Part shown: piece after piece, positions 52,097 to 61,221 of the stretch
How the letters are laid out: each line of letters starts with the position of its first letter
Numbering within the stretch: position 1 is the stretch's first letter
NCBI GenBank assembly: GCA_016712675.1
Contig: JADJQR010000001.1
Location: 4,092,001-4,156,000 of the forward strand
From: a bacterium
GTDB taxonomy: Bacteria; Krumholzibacteriota; Krumholzibacteriia; LZORAL124-64-63
Length of the DNA stretch: 64,000 bases
Direction of reading: 5' to 3'
Program-made: the position numbers and the translations under genes
Notes under the pieces: generated by a model
Database searches by the model: none
Seen by the model: only the letters and a program-made list of their open reading frames with translations
Told to the model about the DNA's origin: nothing

Positions 52097-52990
52097 TCAG
52101 TTCTTCATGATGATCACGTACTTGACGGCCCGGAACGCCTCCTTGTCCACGATGCGCAGGGCCAACTGATCGCCATTGCTTTCCAGCGCGTAGCTGTCGA
52201 CCGGTTGGGCGCTGACGAGCTTCGCCTTCTCCGCGTCGATGGGGATGTAGGTGGCGCGATCGGTGTCCAGCGCCGTGAACTGGCCGCCGTCGACGCGGCC
52301 GGTCGGGCGCACCGTGCGGCCGATGCCCAGCAACCCGCCCTTCGACTCGATCAGACCCTGGCGCGACAGGTCCTTCTTGGTGCCGACCACGTAGTAGACG
52401 GTACCCAGACGCTGGCGCGACTGCTCGAGCGAGGCGGTCTGCTGCTGGATCGTCTCGTCCTGCCGGCGGATCGTCTCGTTGCCGGCGGCCACCTCGGTCT
52501 CCAGCCCCGCCACCTGCGTCTGCAGCTCGCCCACGCGCGTCGTCAACGCGACGATTTGCTGTTCCTTCTCGGTCACCGTCTGCCGCAGGCCCTTGATGAG
52601 CTTCTCCAGCCCGGCGATCTTCACGTCGCCCTGCTGCAGCTTCTCCTCCAGGTCCAGGATGCGGCTGTTGGCGCGCTCGACGCCGGCCTTGATCTCGGCG
52701 ATGCGCGCCATCGTCTGTTCGCCGCGATCCTGCGACAGGTTCTGTTCGTTTGCCAGTTCGGTCTGCAGGGCCTGGGTCCCATGCTCACCCAGGTCGATCT
52801 CCTGGAGACTCTCCTGGATCGCCGCGACCTCGTCGATCGCCGCCGCGTAGCGCGCGCTGGTGGCCTGCTCCTCGGACTGCAGCGTCGCGAAGTCGGCGCG
52901 GCTCTGGCCCAGCTTCTGGTTCAGGGACAGCACCCAGGCCGCCAGCCCGATGGCCACCACGATCAGGATGCCCACCACGGTCTTTCGCAT
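52097..52990 (-). CDS. Membrane-anchored coiled-coil protein
   Basis: The 297-residue protein has one N-terminal membrane anchor (residues 5-22, VVGILIVVAIGLAAWVL). Residues 25-200 are an almost continuous coiled coil, for example LEKLIKGLRQTVTEKEQQIV. The C-terminal 100 residues form a small domain starting TVYYVVGTKKDLSRQGLIES, a recognisable motif of a widespread uncharacterised family in FCB-group bacteria. Function is unknown; it may scaffold envelope proteins. Confidence 0.75.
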   Translation of the reverse strand: MRKTVVGILIVVAIGLAAWVLSLNQKLGQSRADFATLQSEEQATSARYAAAIDEVAAIQESLQEIDLGEHGTQALQTELANEQNLSQDRGEQTMARIAEIKAGVERANSRILDLEEKLQQGDVKIAGLEKLIKGLRQTVTEKEQQIVALTTRVGELQTQVAGLETEVAAGNETIRRQDETIQQQTASLEQSRQRLGTVYYVVGTKKDLSRQGLIESKGGLLGIGRTVRPTGRVDGGQFTALDTDRATYIPIDAEKAKLVSAQPVDSYALESNGDQLALRIVDKEAFRAVKYVIIMKN

Positions 52991-53094
52991 GCTCCACGCT
53001 CCTTGCCGGTCCGTTGTTCAAGGTCCAGCCTACAATATGCCACCGGTCCGCGTCGTCCGCCGCCCCCACGGCGCCGGCCACGGACAATCCGTCT

Positions 53095-54045
53095 TCAACC
53101 CCCGTCCCCGTCCGCGGGTTCCACGTGCACCGTCACGTCCGCGCCAGGCAGGATACGACCCACCAGTTCCTCGATCTCCTCGGTCATGGCGTGGGAGCGG
53201 CGCACCGTCAGGTCGCCGTCGACGGTCACGTGCATGTCCACGAACCAGGTGCCGCCCGAACTGCGGATGCGGATGTCGTGCGCATCGACCACGCCGGCCA
53301 GTGCCGCGGCCTGCTGCTCGATCGCTTCACACTCTCCCCCGCGCGGCGACGCGTCCAGCAGCGCCTGCAGGGCGCGCCAGCCGAGGCGCAGGCTGACCAT
53401 CGCCACGATGGCGGCGACCGCCAGCGCGGCCATGCTGTCACCGTGCTCTAGGAAGGACAACTGAGGCACGGCGCGCGCCAGCACCACCTGCCCGAGCCCC
53501 AGGATCACCACGCACGAGGACCAGATGTCGGTGCGGAAGTGCAGCGCGTCCGCCTCGAGCGCCTGCGAACGGTACTTGCGCGCGACGGCGGCCAGGCGCC
53601 GCGAGCGCGAAACGTCCACCGCAATGGAGATGCCCATGACCGCGAATGCCCACCAGGTCACCTCGACGTGCACGCCGGGATTCAGGAGCCGCTGCACGGA
53701 TTCCCACACGATCCAGACCACGGTCACCAGCAGCAGCAGCGTCTCGAACAGCGCCGACAGGTTCTCGATCTTCCCGTGCCCGTAGGGGTGGTTCCGGTCG
53801 GCCGGGCGGTCGGCGGCGCGGACGGCGACCCAGGTCGTCAGCGCGGCCACCAGGTCCAGGGCCGAGTGCAGGGCCTCGGCCAGGATGCCCAGCGAACCGG
53901 TGAGCACCCCGACGACACCCTTGAGCACGGTCAGCACGACCGCCGCGAACACCGAACTGAGCGCGGCGGCCGATTTCTCGCGGCCGGCCTCGCGGGCGGC
54001 CGCCGCCGCGGTGTCGGCGGGAGTGCTGTCGGCGGCGGTGGCCAT
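53095..54045 (-). CDS. Cation diffusion facilitator (CDF) metal transporter
   Basis: The 316-residue protein should export divalent metals such as zinc, cobalt or iron by proton antiport. The metal-site motifs are intact: HSALD in TM2 (EALHSALDLVAALTTW), NHPYGHGKIENLSAL after TM2 and HFRTD in TM5 (ADALHFRTDIWSS). The C-terminal cytoplasmic domain (VDAHDIRIRSSGGTWFVDMH) is typical. A 30-residue alanine-rich N-terminal extension precedes TM1. Ion specificity is not evident. Confidence 0.92.
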   Translation of the reverse strand: MATAADSTPADTAAAAAREAGREKSAAALSSVFAAVVLTVLKGVVGVLTGSLGILAEALHSALDLVAALTTWVAVRAADRPADRNHPYGHGKIENLSALFETLLLLVTVVWIVWESVQRLLNPGVHVEVTWWAFAVMGISIAVDVSRSRRLAAVARKYRSQALEADALHFRTDIWSSCVVILGLGQVVLARAVPQLSFLEHGDSMAALAVAAIVAMVSLRLGWRALQALLDASPRGGECEAIEQQAAALAGVVDAHDIRIRSSGGTWFVDMHVTVDGDLTVRRSHAMTEEIEELVGRILPGADVTVHVEPADGDGG

Positions 54046-54077
54046 GGGCTCCTCGGTTGGGGCGTGGTCGACGCCGG

Positions 54078-54752
54078 TCAGCGCCAGTTGGCCTTGAGTT
54101 CCGACCAGGTGGTCTTCTCCGCCGCCACCGCGCCGTCGTAGGTGATGAGCAACCGCGGCGCCGCCGCATAGCCGCAGCCGCCGACGGAGATCCAGTTCTC
54201 GTAGCCGATCTCCGGGTAGGCCGGGGCCAGGAGCAGACCCGCTTTCGCCGCACCCGCGGCCACCCAGGCCTGAACGGCTGCCGTCACGTCGAACGACAGG
54301 TCGGTGTTCGCGGCCGGCGGGTAGAGCACGTCGAGCGCCGTCTCCGGCGCAAGGTCGTCGCGCGCCACCAGGACCTCGGTGCCGGTCGGATCATAGGCAA
54401 AGGCGCCCAGGTAGGCGAAGCCCTGGGCGTCATCCGAATAGCCGGTCTTGCGGATGACCAGGACCGCAGCCCGGACCGGCGCGCCGGCCGGCACCGGGCC
54501 GAGGTCGAACTCGAATGACGCGGCCCACTCCGAATCGCAGCCCCAGGCCTGGCCACCGACCTTCAGGTGCTGGTCGCCGGTGGCCACGCCGGCCTTGAAG
54601 TGCGTTTCCTGCGGGCAGGCGCCGGCACCTTCCTCGCGCTCGTCGTGGCCACAGAGTGTCGGAGCCAGCAGCAGTTCCGCGGCGGACACCGCCGCCGGCA
54701 GCGCGACGAACAGCGTCGCGAGCAGGCTCACCGGCCATCGAAGCGGCGTCAT
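54078..54752 (-). CDS. Secreted DNRLRE-like protein with C-terminal LKANWR motif
   Basis: The 224-residue product has a signal peptide (about 1-24, ending AVSAAE). The body has a DNRLRE-like beta-sandwich pattern, with SFEFDLGPVPAGAPVRAAVL, LSFDVTAAVQAWVAAGAAKA and a final PRLLITYD strand. It ends TTWSELKANWR, closely matching the last residues of the neighbouring lamin-tail protein (STFGALKANFR). Homology does not extend beyond that tail, so the motif may be a sorting or anchoring signal. Role is unknown. Confidence 0.65.
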   Translation of the reverse strand: MTPLRWPVSLLATLFVALPAAVSAAELLLAPTLCGHDEREEGAGACPQETHFKAGVATGDQHLKVGGQAWGCDSEWAASFEFDLGPVPAGAPVRAAVLVIRKTGYSDDAQGFAYLGAFAYDPTGTEVLVARDDLAPETALDVLYPPAANTDLSFDVTAAVQAWVAAGAAKAGLLLAPAYPEIGYENWISVGGCGYAAAPRLLITYDGAVAAEKTTWSELKANWR

Positions 54753-54872
54753 GCGTCACCTCCGGGGGAATCGTCATCGAAGCCCGGGCATCGCGGCCAT
54801 CATCCGACCGTGGCGGGAGTCCGTCAAGGGGCGGCCGGTTGCCATTGACGGCCGGGGAAGCGCGGAACGCAC

Positions 54873-54900
54873 GAAGGCCCTGCCGCGGGGCAGGGCCTTC
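54873..54900 (-). terminator. Hairpin after the lamin-tail protein gene
   Basis: GAAGGCCCTGCC (54873-54884) pairs exactly with GGCAGGGCCTTC (54889-54900) around a 4-base loop. CGGAAC and GTTCCG outside extend the stem after a bulge. It is downstream of the lamin-tail gene on the minus strand; no T-tract follows. Confidence 0.65.
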
Positions 54901-54943
54901 GTTCCGACGTTCCGGCCCGACGGGGGCCGGCCTGTACTTCGGA

Positions 54944-55630
54944 CTAGCGGAAGTTGGCCTTCAGCGCGCCGAAGGTCGAGGTCTCGGTGGACACCGGGGC
55001 GCAGTCGACCGCCGGCGTCTCGGAGGTCATCGGCACCGGGCTGGTCACGACCGTGAAGTCGGCCGAGTTGTTGTCGGTGTCGATCGTGCCGCCACCGTTG
55101 CGGTCGATGCCCTTGTCGATGGCCGTCGCGCCGGCAGCCGTGCCCTCGGCGCAGTTGGCCGTGCCCCACGCGACCTTGTCGATCAGCGTGCCCGGGATCT
55201 CCGAGCCGCAGGGCAGGTTGGCGTTCAGGGCGCTGAACAGCGCCATCTTGCCGTTGGTGCCGCCGAGGCTCATGTTCGTGGTGATCAGGTCGGGCGTCAT
55301 CGTGAAGTCGGCGCCGCCGGTGCCAGCCGCGCCGCAGGCGACCATCAGGTACGAGCAGCCGGCGATCCAGGTGCCCTCGGGCAGCACGTAGTAGTTGCCG
55401 GCCGAGCTGCCCCAGTTGCCCGTGGCCGAGCCGTACTCCAGCACGTAGCCGCTGATGTTCAGGTCGAAGCCGGTCGCGTTGAACAGGACGACGTAGTCCT
55501 TCTTGTAGCTGGCAGTGGCCGTTGCCGAGCCGCCGCCAGGGTACACCTGGGCAATGCGGACATCGGCCGCAACGGCGAAGGCCGGCAGGGCCAGGGCCAC
55601 GATGACGAGGGCGATCACAATCTTCTTCAT
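54944..55630 (-). CDS. Secreted lamin-tail-domain protein with C-terminal LKANFR motif
   Basis: The 228-residue product has a classical signal peptide (MKKIVIALVIVALALPAFA). The body is a lamin-tail domain: VRIAQVYPGGGSATATASYK, YVVLFNATGFDLNISGYVLE and PEGTWIAGCSYLMVACG are the usual elements. It ends STFGALKANFR, the same short motif as the adjacent gene. AGGAGA lies 7 bases before ATG 55630, and a promoter-like AT-rich zone lies upstream. Lamin-tail proteins are often exported nucleases or surface proteins, but no nuclease domain is present. Confidence 0.85.
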   Translation of the reverse strand: MKKIVIALVIVALALPAFAVAADVRIAQVYPGGGSATATASYKKDYVVLFNATGFDLNISGYVLEYGSATGNWGSSAGNYYVLPEGTWIAGCSYLMVACGAAGTGGADFTMTPDLITTNMSLGGTNGKMALFSALNANLPCGSEIPGTLIDKVAWGTANCAEGTAAGATAIDKGIDRNGGGTIDTDNNSADFTVVTSPVPMTSETPAVDCAPVSTETSTFGALKANFR

Positions 55631-56436
55631 CTTCTGCTCTCCTTGAGTGGTGTTGACGACGACAGGACATGCGTACGTCCGACCCGCCAATCTTAACACG
55701 CCGACCCGCAGCAGACAATCCCCAGAAGCGCCTGGTTGCTAATTTTAGCACTAAATCAACAAACAGGACCGTCACCAGTCGAAAGGAATCCTGTCATTCT
55801 CTCAAATCTTTGTATGGCAACGAGTTAATTCCGGTTCAGGGCCAAAATCCGAGGACGCCAGACCTTGCCGCGGGCGATCGCGGCCTGATTCCGGTCAACG
55901 ACAGACGTCGTGAGCGACAACGCAGGTCGACACTGCGTCAACCGCACATCGGTCACCGTTCGCGCCTGAACCGGGGTCGATGGACGACTGCCGGGTATCG
56001 CCGTCCGGTCCAGCGTGCGCGGCACGAGAGGTCGCTGACATCCCGAGCACGAGATGGTCCGGGTTCCGGGTCGAGCGGCACGCCGCGGCAGATCGTCGGC
56101 TGTCCGCGTGATGACGAAGGCGTCATCGCACTCCCCGCCGTCAGCAAGACCAGCGCCGGCGACGACCGCAGGTCCGGCCGCGACCGCAGCCGGTTGCAGA
56201 AATCCCCGTGAAATCCGGGCGGAAAGCACGCGCGATCAGAGCACACCAGCACCTCGCGATCGGCGTCGCGGACCGGCCAAGCGGCTGCCCAGAGCCAGTG
56301 GTCAGACCAGTGATCGCAAAATAATGGCTGCCAGACGCGGATTTCGGTAACACCTCGCGCGCGGATGCGCTAGATTCCGGCCGTTCGTGGAAGCCCCAAG
56401 CTTCCGTCGGCGCCAACTTAAGGAGGAACAGGCGCA
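55631..56436. other. Long intergenic region without a recognised gene
   Basis: These 806 bases hold no convincing protein gene. Positions 55735-55830 are AT-rich and probably contain the promoter of the lamin-tail gene. Between 55840 and 56360 the frames on both strands are open but translate to arginine- and proline-rich sequence with no motif. A leader with AAGGAGGAA precedes the HU-like gene at the far end. Confidence 0.55.
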
Positions 56437-56802
56437 ATGGCTCAAAAGAAGAAGACCAAGGCTGCGGCCAAGAAGGCCCCGGCGAAGAAGGCTCCGGCCG
56501 CCAACAAGCCGCCCACGAAGGGCGAGGTCTACCGCGAGATCGCGGCGAAGACCGGCCTGGCCCGCAAGGACGTCGTGGGTGTGTGCGACACGCTGACCGA
56601 GATCATGGCGAAGTCCGTCAAAAAGCACGGCTCGTTCAACTACCTCGGCCTGATGAAGCTGACGCTGGTCAAGAAGCCGGCCATCGCGGGCGGCAAGCTC
56701 GTGAAGAACCCGTTCACCGGCGAGATGGTCAAGCAGAAGCCGCGCCCTGCTTCGCGCTCGGTCCGCGTGCGGCCCATGAAGTCCATCAAGGACATGCTGT
56801 AG
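56437..56802 (+). CDS. HU-family DNA-binding protein with lysine-rich N-terminal tail
   Basis: The 121-residue protein has a 28-residue tail of lysine, alanine and proline (KKKTKAAAKKAPAKKAPAAN) followed by an HU/IHF-like domain (YREIAAKTGLARKDVVGVCD, GSFNYLGLMKLTLV, NPFTGEMVKQKPRPASRSVR). The tail resembles histone H1-like extensions and could widen DNA contacts. AAGGAGGAA lies 8 bases before ATG 56437, and a strong terminator follows the gene, consistent with abundant expression. Confidence 0.9.
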   Translation: MAQKKKTKAAAKKAPAKKAPAANKPPTKGEVYREIAAKTGLARKDVVGVCDTLTEIMAKSVKKHGSFNYLGLMKLTLVKKPAIAGGKLVKNPFTGEMVKQKPRPASRSVRVRPMKSIKDML

Positions 56803-56848
56803 GCCGCGGATCAAGAAACGCCTGTTTTCGCAGGTCATTTCTGCACGC

Positions 56849-56885
56849 AACGACCCCCCGCGCACAGGCCGGGGGGTCGTTCGTT
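56849..56885 (+). terminator. Terminator of the HU-like gene
   Basis: AACGACCCCCCG (56849-56860) pairs exactly with CGGGGGGTCGTT (56870-56881) around a 9-base loop, followed by CGTTCG. Confidence 0.75.
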
Positions 56886-57041
56886 CGCAACCGGGTGCTC
56901 GTCACCGCTGCGGTGCAGTCGCCGCCGCGGCTGAGTCGACGTGAATGCCGGCGGCGACGCTTGCCGCCGCGCGCCGTTTCGAACATCATGCGGTGAAGAC
57001 CGTCGACGGGGAAGGGAACGCTCACAAGGCGGAGCCGGGCG

Positions 57042-57503
57042 ATGATCTCACGCAAGACCAAGTACGCGCTTCAGGCGCTGGGCCGAATGGCGGCAAGTCC
57101 CGCCGGCGAACCCATGCTCATCGCCGACCTGGCTGCACGCGAGCGCATCCCCCGCAAGTACCTCGAGACAATCCTGGTCACCCTGCGCAAGGGTGGCGTG
57201 CTGCAGAGCCGCGTCGGTCGCGGCGGCGGCTACCAGCTGGCGCTGCCTCCGGCGGAGATCACCCTGGCGCGCGTCGTGCGACTGCTCGAGGGCGAGTTCG
57301 CGCCGCTGCCGTGCCTGGCCGACAGCGAACCCGTGTGCTGCGACGAATGCGACGACCTGGCCACCTGCGGCACCCGCCTGGTCATGGCCGACGTCAAGCG
57401 CGCGGTGACGGTGACGCTGGAGAACCTGACGCTGGCCGACCTTGCCGAGCGGTCGCGCGCGGCCGCAGCCCGGCAGCGGGGATTGGTCGACTTTTCGATC
57501 TAG
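57042..57503 (+). CDS. Rrf2-family regulator (CymR/IscR-like)
   Basis: The 153-residue protein has the Rrf2 winged helix (KTKYALQALGRMAASP, LIADLAARERIPRKYLETIL and GRGGGYQLALPPAEITLARV). A cysteine cluster, CLADSEPVCCDECDDLATCG, occupies the position where IscR-type members bind an iron-sulfur cluster. It sits directly upstream of cysK, 63 bases away, as in CymR-cysK arrangements, and a CTATA/TATAG palindrome lies between. It probably controls cysteine synthesis in response to sulfur or cluster status. Confidence 0.88.
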   Translation: MISRKTKYALQALGRMAASPAGEPMLIADLAARERIPRKYLETILVTLRKGGVLQSRVGRGGGYQLALPPAEITLARVVRLLEGEFAPLPCLADSEPVCCDECDDLATCGTRLVMADVKRAVTVTLENLTLADLAERSRAAAARQRGLVDFSI

Positions 57504-57522
57504 CGGCCGGCTCGGTTTATGT

Positions 57523-57537
57523 CTATAATATCTATAG
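57523..57537 (+). promoter_or_regulatory. Promoter -10 and probable Rrf2 operator before cysK
   Basis: TATAAT at 57524-57529 overlaps the inverted repeat CTATA (57523-57527) / TATAG (57533-57537). A regulator bound here would cover the -10 box. No good -35 is visible, which suits a promoter needing or excluding a regulator. Confidence 0.5.
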
Positions 57538-57566
57538 GAAATAATCCATTGTTTGGAGGTCCCTCA

Positions 57567-58520
<954 letters not shown>

Positions 58521-58889
58521 CCCGGTTCTCGCATCGGCGTCCACGACGCGGCTACCGCCCGAACGGCACGGACCGGTTCCGCCTCGACATCGAGCCCGGC
58601 CTGTGTCACCGGCCGCTTCGACGCAGACACCTGCTTATCCTGGAATGTACATGAACTGCGACGACCCGGAGGGCTCGTGCCGGGGTGGCGACTTCCCCAC
58701 TTGCCCCCATATGCCCCCTCGGCATGGCCTCCATGCGGATCATTCACTTTCGGCTCGCCTCAGGCGCCGATATTCTTCCTGGGTGCGGGTTTGTACCTGC
58801 CGGCGCCGGGCCCCCGATAGCCCGGTCCGCCGCGCTGCCGGTCAAGGGCACAGCGCGGGCGACGTTACAACACCGTCAAGGAGTTCTGC
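58521..58889. other. Intergenic region without a recognised gene
   Basis: These 369 bases after cysK contain no convincing coding sequence, tRNA or clear terminator. The last 12 bases carry AAGGAG, the ribosome binding site of the next gene. Confidence 0.5.
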
Positions 58890-59216
58890 ATGTTCAGGCG
58901 TCTGGCATTCGTCATGATCCTGGCCGGCATCGGCGTCGCTGCGGCTCTGGCCGCCCCGCTGCCCGGCAAGGTGCATTCCACGGCCGCCGACACGCTCGTC
59001 GTGGTCGTCAATCTCGAGAACGTCGATTGGGTGAAGGTCGGCAAGCCGGTCCGCCTGATGGACGCCGACAAGGGGGCGCTCGTGGGCAAAGCCACGGTCA
59101 TCGCCGTGGCCGATTCGACCGTCACGGTCGTGGCCCCCAAGGGCAAGGCGAAGAACCTGAAGCCCGGCAGCTCCGTGACCATGGAGAAGCCCAAGGCTGG
59201 CATGTCCGGCTGCTAG
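58890..59216 (+). CDS. Small secreted protein of unknown function
   Basis: The 108-residue product has a signal peptide (about 1-22, FVMILAGIGVAAALAAPL). The mature part is a short beta-rich domain with VVVVNLENVDWVKVGKPVRL and KATVIAVADSTVTVVAPKGK, ending in a single cysteine. AAGGAG lies before ATG 58890. The pattern suggests a small barrel-like envelope domain, but no family is recognised. A pentaheme cytochrome gene follows 139 bases on. Confidence 0.7.
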   Translation: MFRRLAFVMILAGIGVAAALAAPLPGKVHSTAADTLVVVVNLENVDWVKVGKPVRLMDADKGALVGKATVIAVADSTVTVVAPKGKAKNLKPGSSVTMEKPKAGMSGC

Positions 59217-59355
59217 CGAAGCGGCCACCGGGACCCCGCGCCGGCCGACCTCCTTGCGGCGCGGCGGTCCCGGCATTCGCAGGACCTAGGTCTCCCCAGT
59301 TGACCGGGACTTGCGCCCGCGGCAGGCCCGCTCCCCGAACCACGAGGGATCACCG

Positions 59356-60720
59356 ATGACCAGGAACAACCGGCTGCCGACGTTGCTCGCGCTGCTGGCG
59401 GCGCTGACGTGCGTCGTCGCGCCGGCGGCCGCGGCGCCCGCAGGCGCGGGCGTCGGCCGCGACAAGACGCTGGCGGCGCTGCCCAAAGCCAACTCGATCG
59501 CCGAACTGGTGGCGCGCTACGATTCGCGCTCGTGCATCGAGTGCCATCAGGACGCGCATGACGAGTGGAACGAGTCCGCGCACGCGCGCTCGATCTTCGG
59601 GACCGGGCGCACGGCCCTGACCTTCCGCACGGCCATCAGCAACGGGCTGCTGGAATGGGAAGCCTCTGGCGTGAAGAACGTGAAGGAGCTGCGCGTCGAA
59701 CACCTGATGGGCTGCGCCAAATGCCACCTGCCCCAGCTAGCCGACGCCTCCGACAAGGTGGCCCAGGAGATCGTCGCGACCATCGACGCCTGGCGCGCGG
59801 CGATGGAGGAAGAAGACGAGGCAACGATGGAGAAGCACGCCGCCACGCTCACCTCCCTCAACATCAACTGCCTGGTCTGCCACAACCGCAATGCCATCAC
59901 GCACAAGTGGAGCGACGGCTACCCCCGCCGCGACACCGTGTACGGGCTGGCCGGCGAGGGCGAGCATCCCCACGACAAGTTCACCGCGATGAAGCCCAGC
60001 CCGGTCATGTCCGAGTCGATCTTCTGCGGCCAATGCCACGGCCTGGGGCCCAACTTCGACCAGGAGAACCCCACGCAGTGCGCCACCGGCTACGGCAGCT
60101 ACCTGTTCGCCTACGTGCCCGAGGGCGGCACCCAGACCTGCGTCGAGTGCCACATGCGCGAGTCGGGCCTGGGCCACAACATGCAGAGCTACCGGGCGAA
60201 GGTCATGTCGGACAAGGCCGTCGACATGCATGTCGAGGCCAAGGCCCTGGTCTGGCGCGACGTCTCGACGATGCGCCCGAAGGCGACGGTGAAGGTCGAA
60301 CTGACCAACCGCACGGGTCACGGCATCCCCGATGGCTGACCCACCCCCAACCGACTGGTGCTGTCGGTTTCCGCGGTCGACAAGAACGGCAACGATGTCT
60401 TCAACGCTGAGCGCGTGTTCATGCCCGTCCCGCAGCGCCTTGGGCGCGGCGACCGCATGGGACGCGGCCCCTACGAGAAGAGCGGCCTGCTGCAGGACAG
60501 CAGCCTGCCTCCCCTGCGCACCGTCGCCACGAACTGGGACATCTTCTTCCCGGTGGAAGAGAACGAGGACGGCGACGAGGTCGTCCGCACCTATCCCAGC
60601 GACACGCTGGACATCACCGTGACGCTCTGGTACCTGCCGTATGGCGTGCAGGACGATGACTTCGCGGTGGTCTGGCGCGAGGAGAAACATACGGTGACGT
60701 TCGATCCCGAGGGCTTGTAG
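59356..60720 (+). CDS. Secreted pentaheme c-type cytochrome with in-frame TGA
   Basis: The frame has a signal peptide (about 1-27) and five CxxCH heme sites: SCIECHQ, GCAKCHLP, NCLVCHNR, FCGQCHGL and TCVECHMR. It continues into a C-terminal beta domain. At 60337-60339 a single TGA falls in the conserved-looking stretch NRTGHGIPDG-TGA-PTPNRLVLSV; the same frame stays open for 126 more codons to TAG 60720 with clearly protein-like sequence. Three explanations fit: selenocysteine insertion (a SECIS-like hairpin follows), a nonsense mutation, or a sequence error. If translation stops, residues 1-327 still hold all five hemes. Confidence 0.8.
60337..60369 (+). promoter_or_regulatory. In-frame TGA with SECIS-like hairpin
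   Basis: Sixteen bases after the TGA starts a 7-base loop TGGTGCT closed by a perfect 7 bp stem, AACCGAC (60349-60355) with GTCGGTT (60363-60369). Bacterial SECIS elements are small hairpins right after UGA with a G in the first two loop positions and a UGA-to-loop distance of about 16-37 bases; this one satisfies that. The match is suggestive only, since GC-rich coding DNA forms many hairpins. Confidence 0.45.
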
Positions 60721-60733
60721 TCGCACGGACTAC

Positions 60734-60757
60734 CCCCGGCACGCCGGGGCTCTCTTT
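60734..60757 (+). terminator. Terminator after the cytochrome gene
   Basis: CCCCGGC (60734-60740) pairs with GCCGGGG (60743-60749), followed by CTCTCTTT. A second hairpin, AGAGCCGG (60766-60773) with CCGGCTCT (60786-60793), lies just downstream. Confidence 0.6.
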
Positions 60758-60849
60758 CGGCCTCAAGAGCCGGTGCCGCAGGGCGCCGGCTCTCCTTATG
60801 CCCGGCACCCGGCCGGCCGATGGACGATTTCCGTCTTGCGTGGCCCTTT

Positions 60850-60873
60850 GTATTTGTCCATATTGCCAAATAC
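60850..60873 (+). promoter_or_regulatory. Inverted-repeat operator before arsR
   Basis: GTATTTG (60850-60856) and CAAATAC (60867-60873) are exact inverted arms 10 bases apart, ending 23 bases before the regulator start. ArsR-type repressors commonly bind AT-rich dyads of this size over their own promoter. Confidence 0.65.
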
Positions 60874-60896
60874 ACAACATCAACCCGCGAGGCACC

Positions 60897-61217
60897 ATGG
60901 ACACCAAGACCCGGAACCACCTGTCCGCCCGCGCCCGCGTCCTGAAGGCGCTGGCCCACCCGGCCCGCCTGGCCGCCGTCGACGAGCTGGCCAAGGGCGA
61001 ACGCTGCGTCTGCGAACTGCAGCAGATCATCGGCTCGGACATGTCCACGGTCTCACGCCACCTGGCCATCCTGCGCGAGGCCGGCGTCGTCACCGACGAC
61101 AAGCGCGGCAACCAGGTCTTCTACTCGCTGCGCGTGCCCTGCATCCTGAACTTCTTCAGCTGCGTCGAGTCGGTGCTGCAGGCCAGCGCCGAGCAGTCGG
61201 CCCAGGTCCTGGGATAG
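60897..61217 (+). CDS. ArsR-family metal-responsive repressor
   Basis: The 106-residue protein has the ArsR winged helix with VLKALAHPARLAAVDELAKG, the CxC metalloid-binding motif in ERCVCELQQIIG, and the recognition helix DMSTVSRHLAILREAGVV. The CVC motif matches arsenite or antimonite sensors. An inverted repeat lies just upstream, and the permease gene starts 4 bases after its stop, so it heads the operon. It probably represses the operon until metalloid binds. Confidence 0.9.
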   Translation: MDTKTRNHLSARARVLKALAHPARLAAVDELAKGERCVCELQQIIGSDMSTVSRHLAILREAGVVTDDKRGNQVFYSLRVPCILNFFSCVESVLQASAEQSAQVLG

Positions 61218-61221
61218 CCCG

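Noticed and set aside
55825-56229. Open frames on both strands in the 806 bp gap
   Set aside because: Arginine- and proline-rich translation with no start signal or family pattern.
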